Made by a program: the position numbers and the translations under genes. From positions 177,734 to 241,733 of the forward strand of contig VXAA01003392.1 in NCBI GenBank assembly GCA_013399115.1: a DNA stretch of 64,000 nt, in the 5' to 3' direction. Positions 63,923 through 64,000 of the stretch are shown one piece after another. This DNA comes from Anseranas semipalmata (Eukaryota > Chordata > Aves > Anseriformes > Anseranatidae). The notes under the pieces were generated by a model that had not been told where the DNA came from, did no database searches, and saw nothing but the letters and a program-made list of their open reading frames with translations. How positions within the stretch are numbered: the first letter of the stretch is position 1; every line of letters begins with the position of its first letter.

Positions 63923-64000
63923 CTGCAAAAGGCGGGGGCGGTCCCTGCTCAGGCCCAGCCTGCGCTGCGCGCCGCGCTCCGGCTGCAGGCAATCGATGGG
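63700..64000 (-). promoter_or_regulatory. ACTR6: GC-rich 5' region of ACTR6 (CpG island, continues past edge)
   Basis: CpG-dense sequence (for example GGGGCGCGCCGGGCG near 63725 and GCGCTGCGCGCCGCGC near 63962) surrounding the second ACTR6 exon. It marks the start of a housekeeping-type promoter whose core lies outside the window. Confidence 0.6.
63805..63922 (-). CDS. ACTR6: ACTR6 second exon, residues 23-62
   Basis: 118 nt, [20 protein letters not shown] to FYILPFQK. Its first base completes a serine codon from an exon beyond the right edge. Codon use is GC-rich because it lies in the promoter CpG island. Confidence 0.95.

Overview
This is nuclear DNA of a bird. The evidence is several copies of CR1 LINEs with the avian-type 3' end (ATTCTATGA octamer-like repeats), bird-type ERVL solo LTRs, AT-rich introns, and vertebrate genes broken into GT-AG exons. 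The species cannot be named from the sequence alone. The gene order SCYL2 (-), DEPDC4 (+, decayed), ACTR6 (-) is the mirror image of the ACTR6-DEPDC4-SCYL2 order that I recall for human chromosome 12.

Layout: 1 to about 12.2 kb holds no gene I can recognise. From 13.35 to 43.51 kb, on the minus strand, lies the full coding sequence of SCYL2 in 18 coding exons. One of these is a 12-nt microexon. The spliced length is 2,802 nt, encoding 933 residues, and every exon junction keeps phase. A non-coding first exon lies at 48.6-48.93 kb in a GC-rich island that runs into a 348-nt assembly gap (48934-49281). To the right of the gap, on the plus strand, are remains of DEPDC4 (49.76-53.01 kb). The DEP-domain exon carries at least three frame disruptions, while two later exons still show readable frames and splice sites. 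From 56.5 kb to the right edge, on the minus strand, is ACTR6. Ten of its exons are in the window, and only the first 22 codons plus 2 nt lie beyond the edge. Its predicted total of 396 residues equals the length I recall for human ACTR6.

Mobile DNA: CR1 pieces lie at 28.1, 30.2, 47.0, 49.3, 55.0 and 61.5 kb. ERVL-type LTR sequence lies at 39.0, 42.1 (a complete solo LTR with a 5-bp target duplication) and 53.6 kb. No retroviral coding region was found.

Functions: SCYL2 is a clathrin-vesicle pseudokinase with HEAT repeats that acts in TGN/endosome traffic. ACTR6 is the nuclear actin-related subunit of the SRCAP H2A.Z-loading complex. They are neighbours, not pathway partners. The main biological observation is that the gene between them, DEPDC4, appears to have become a unitary pseudogene in this lineage. 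No previously undescribed system was recognised.
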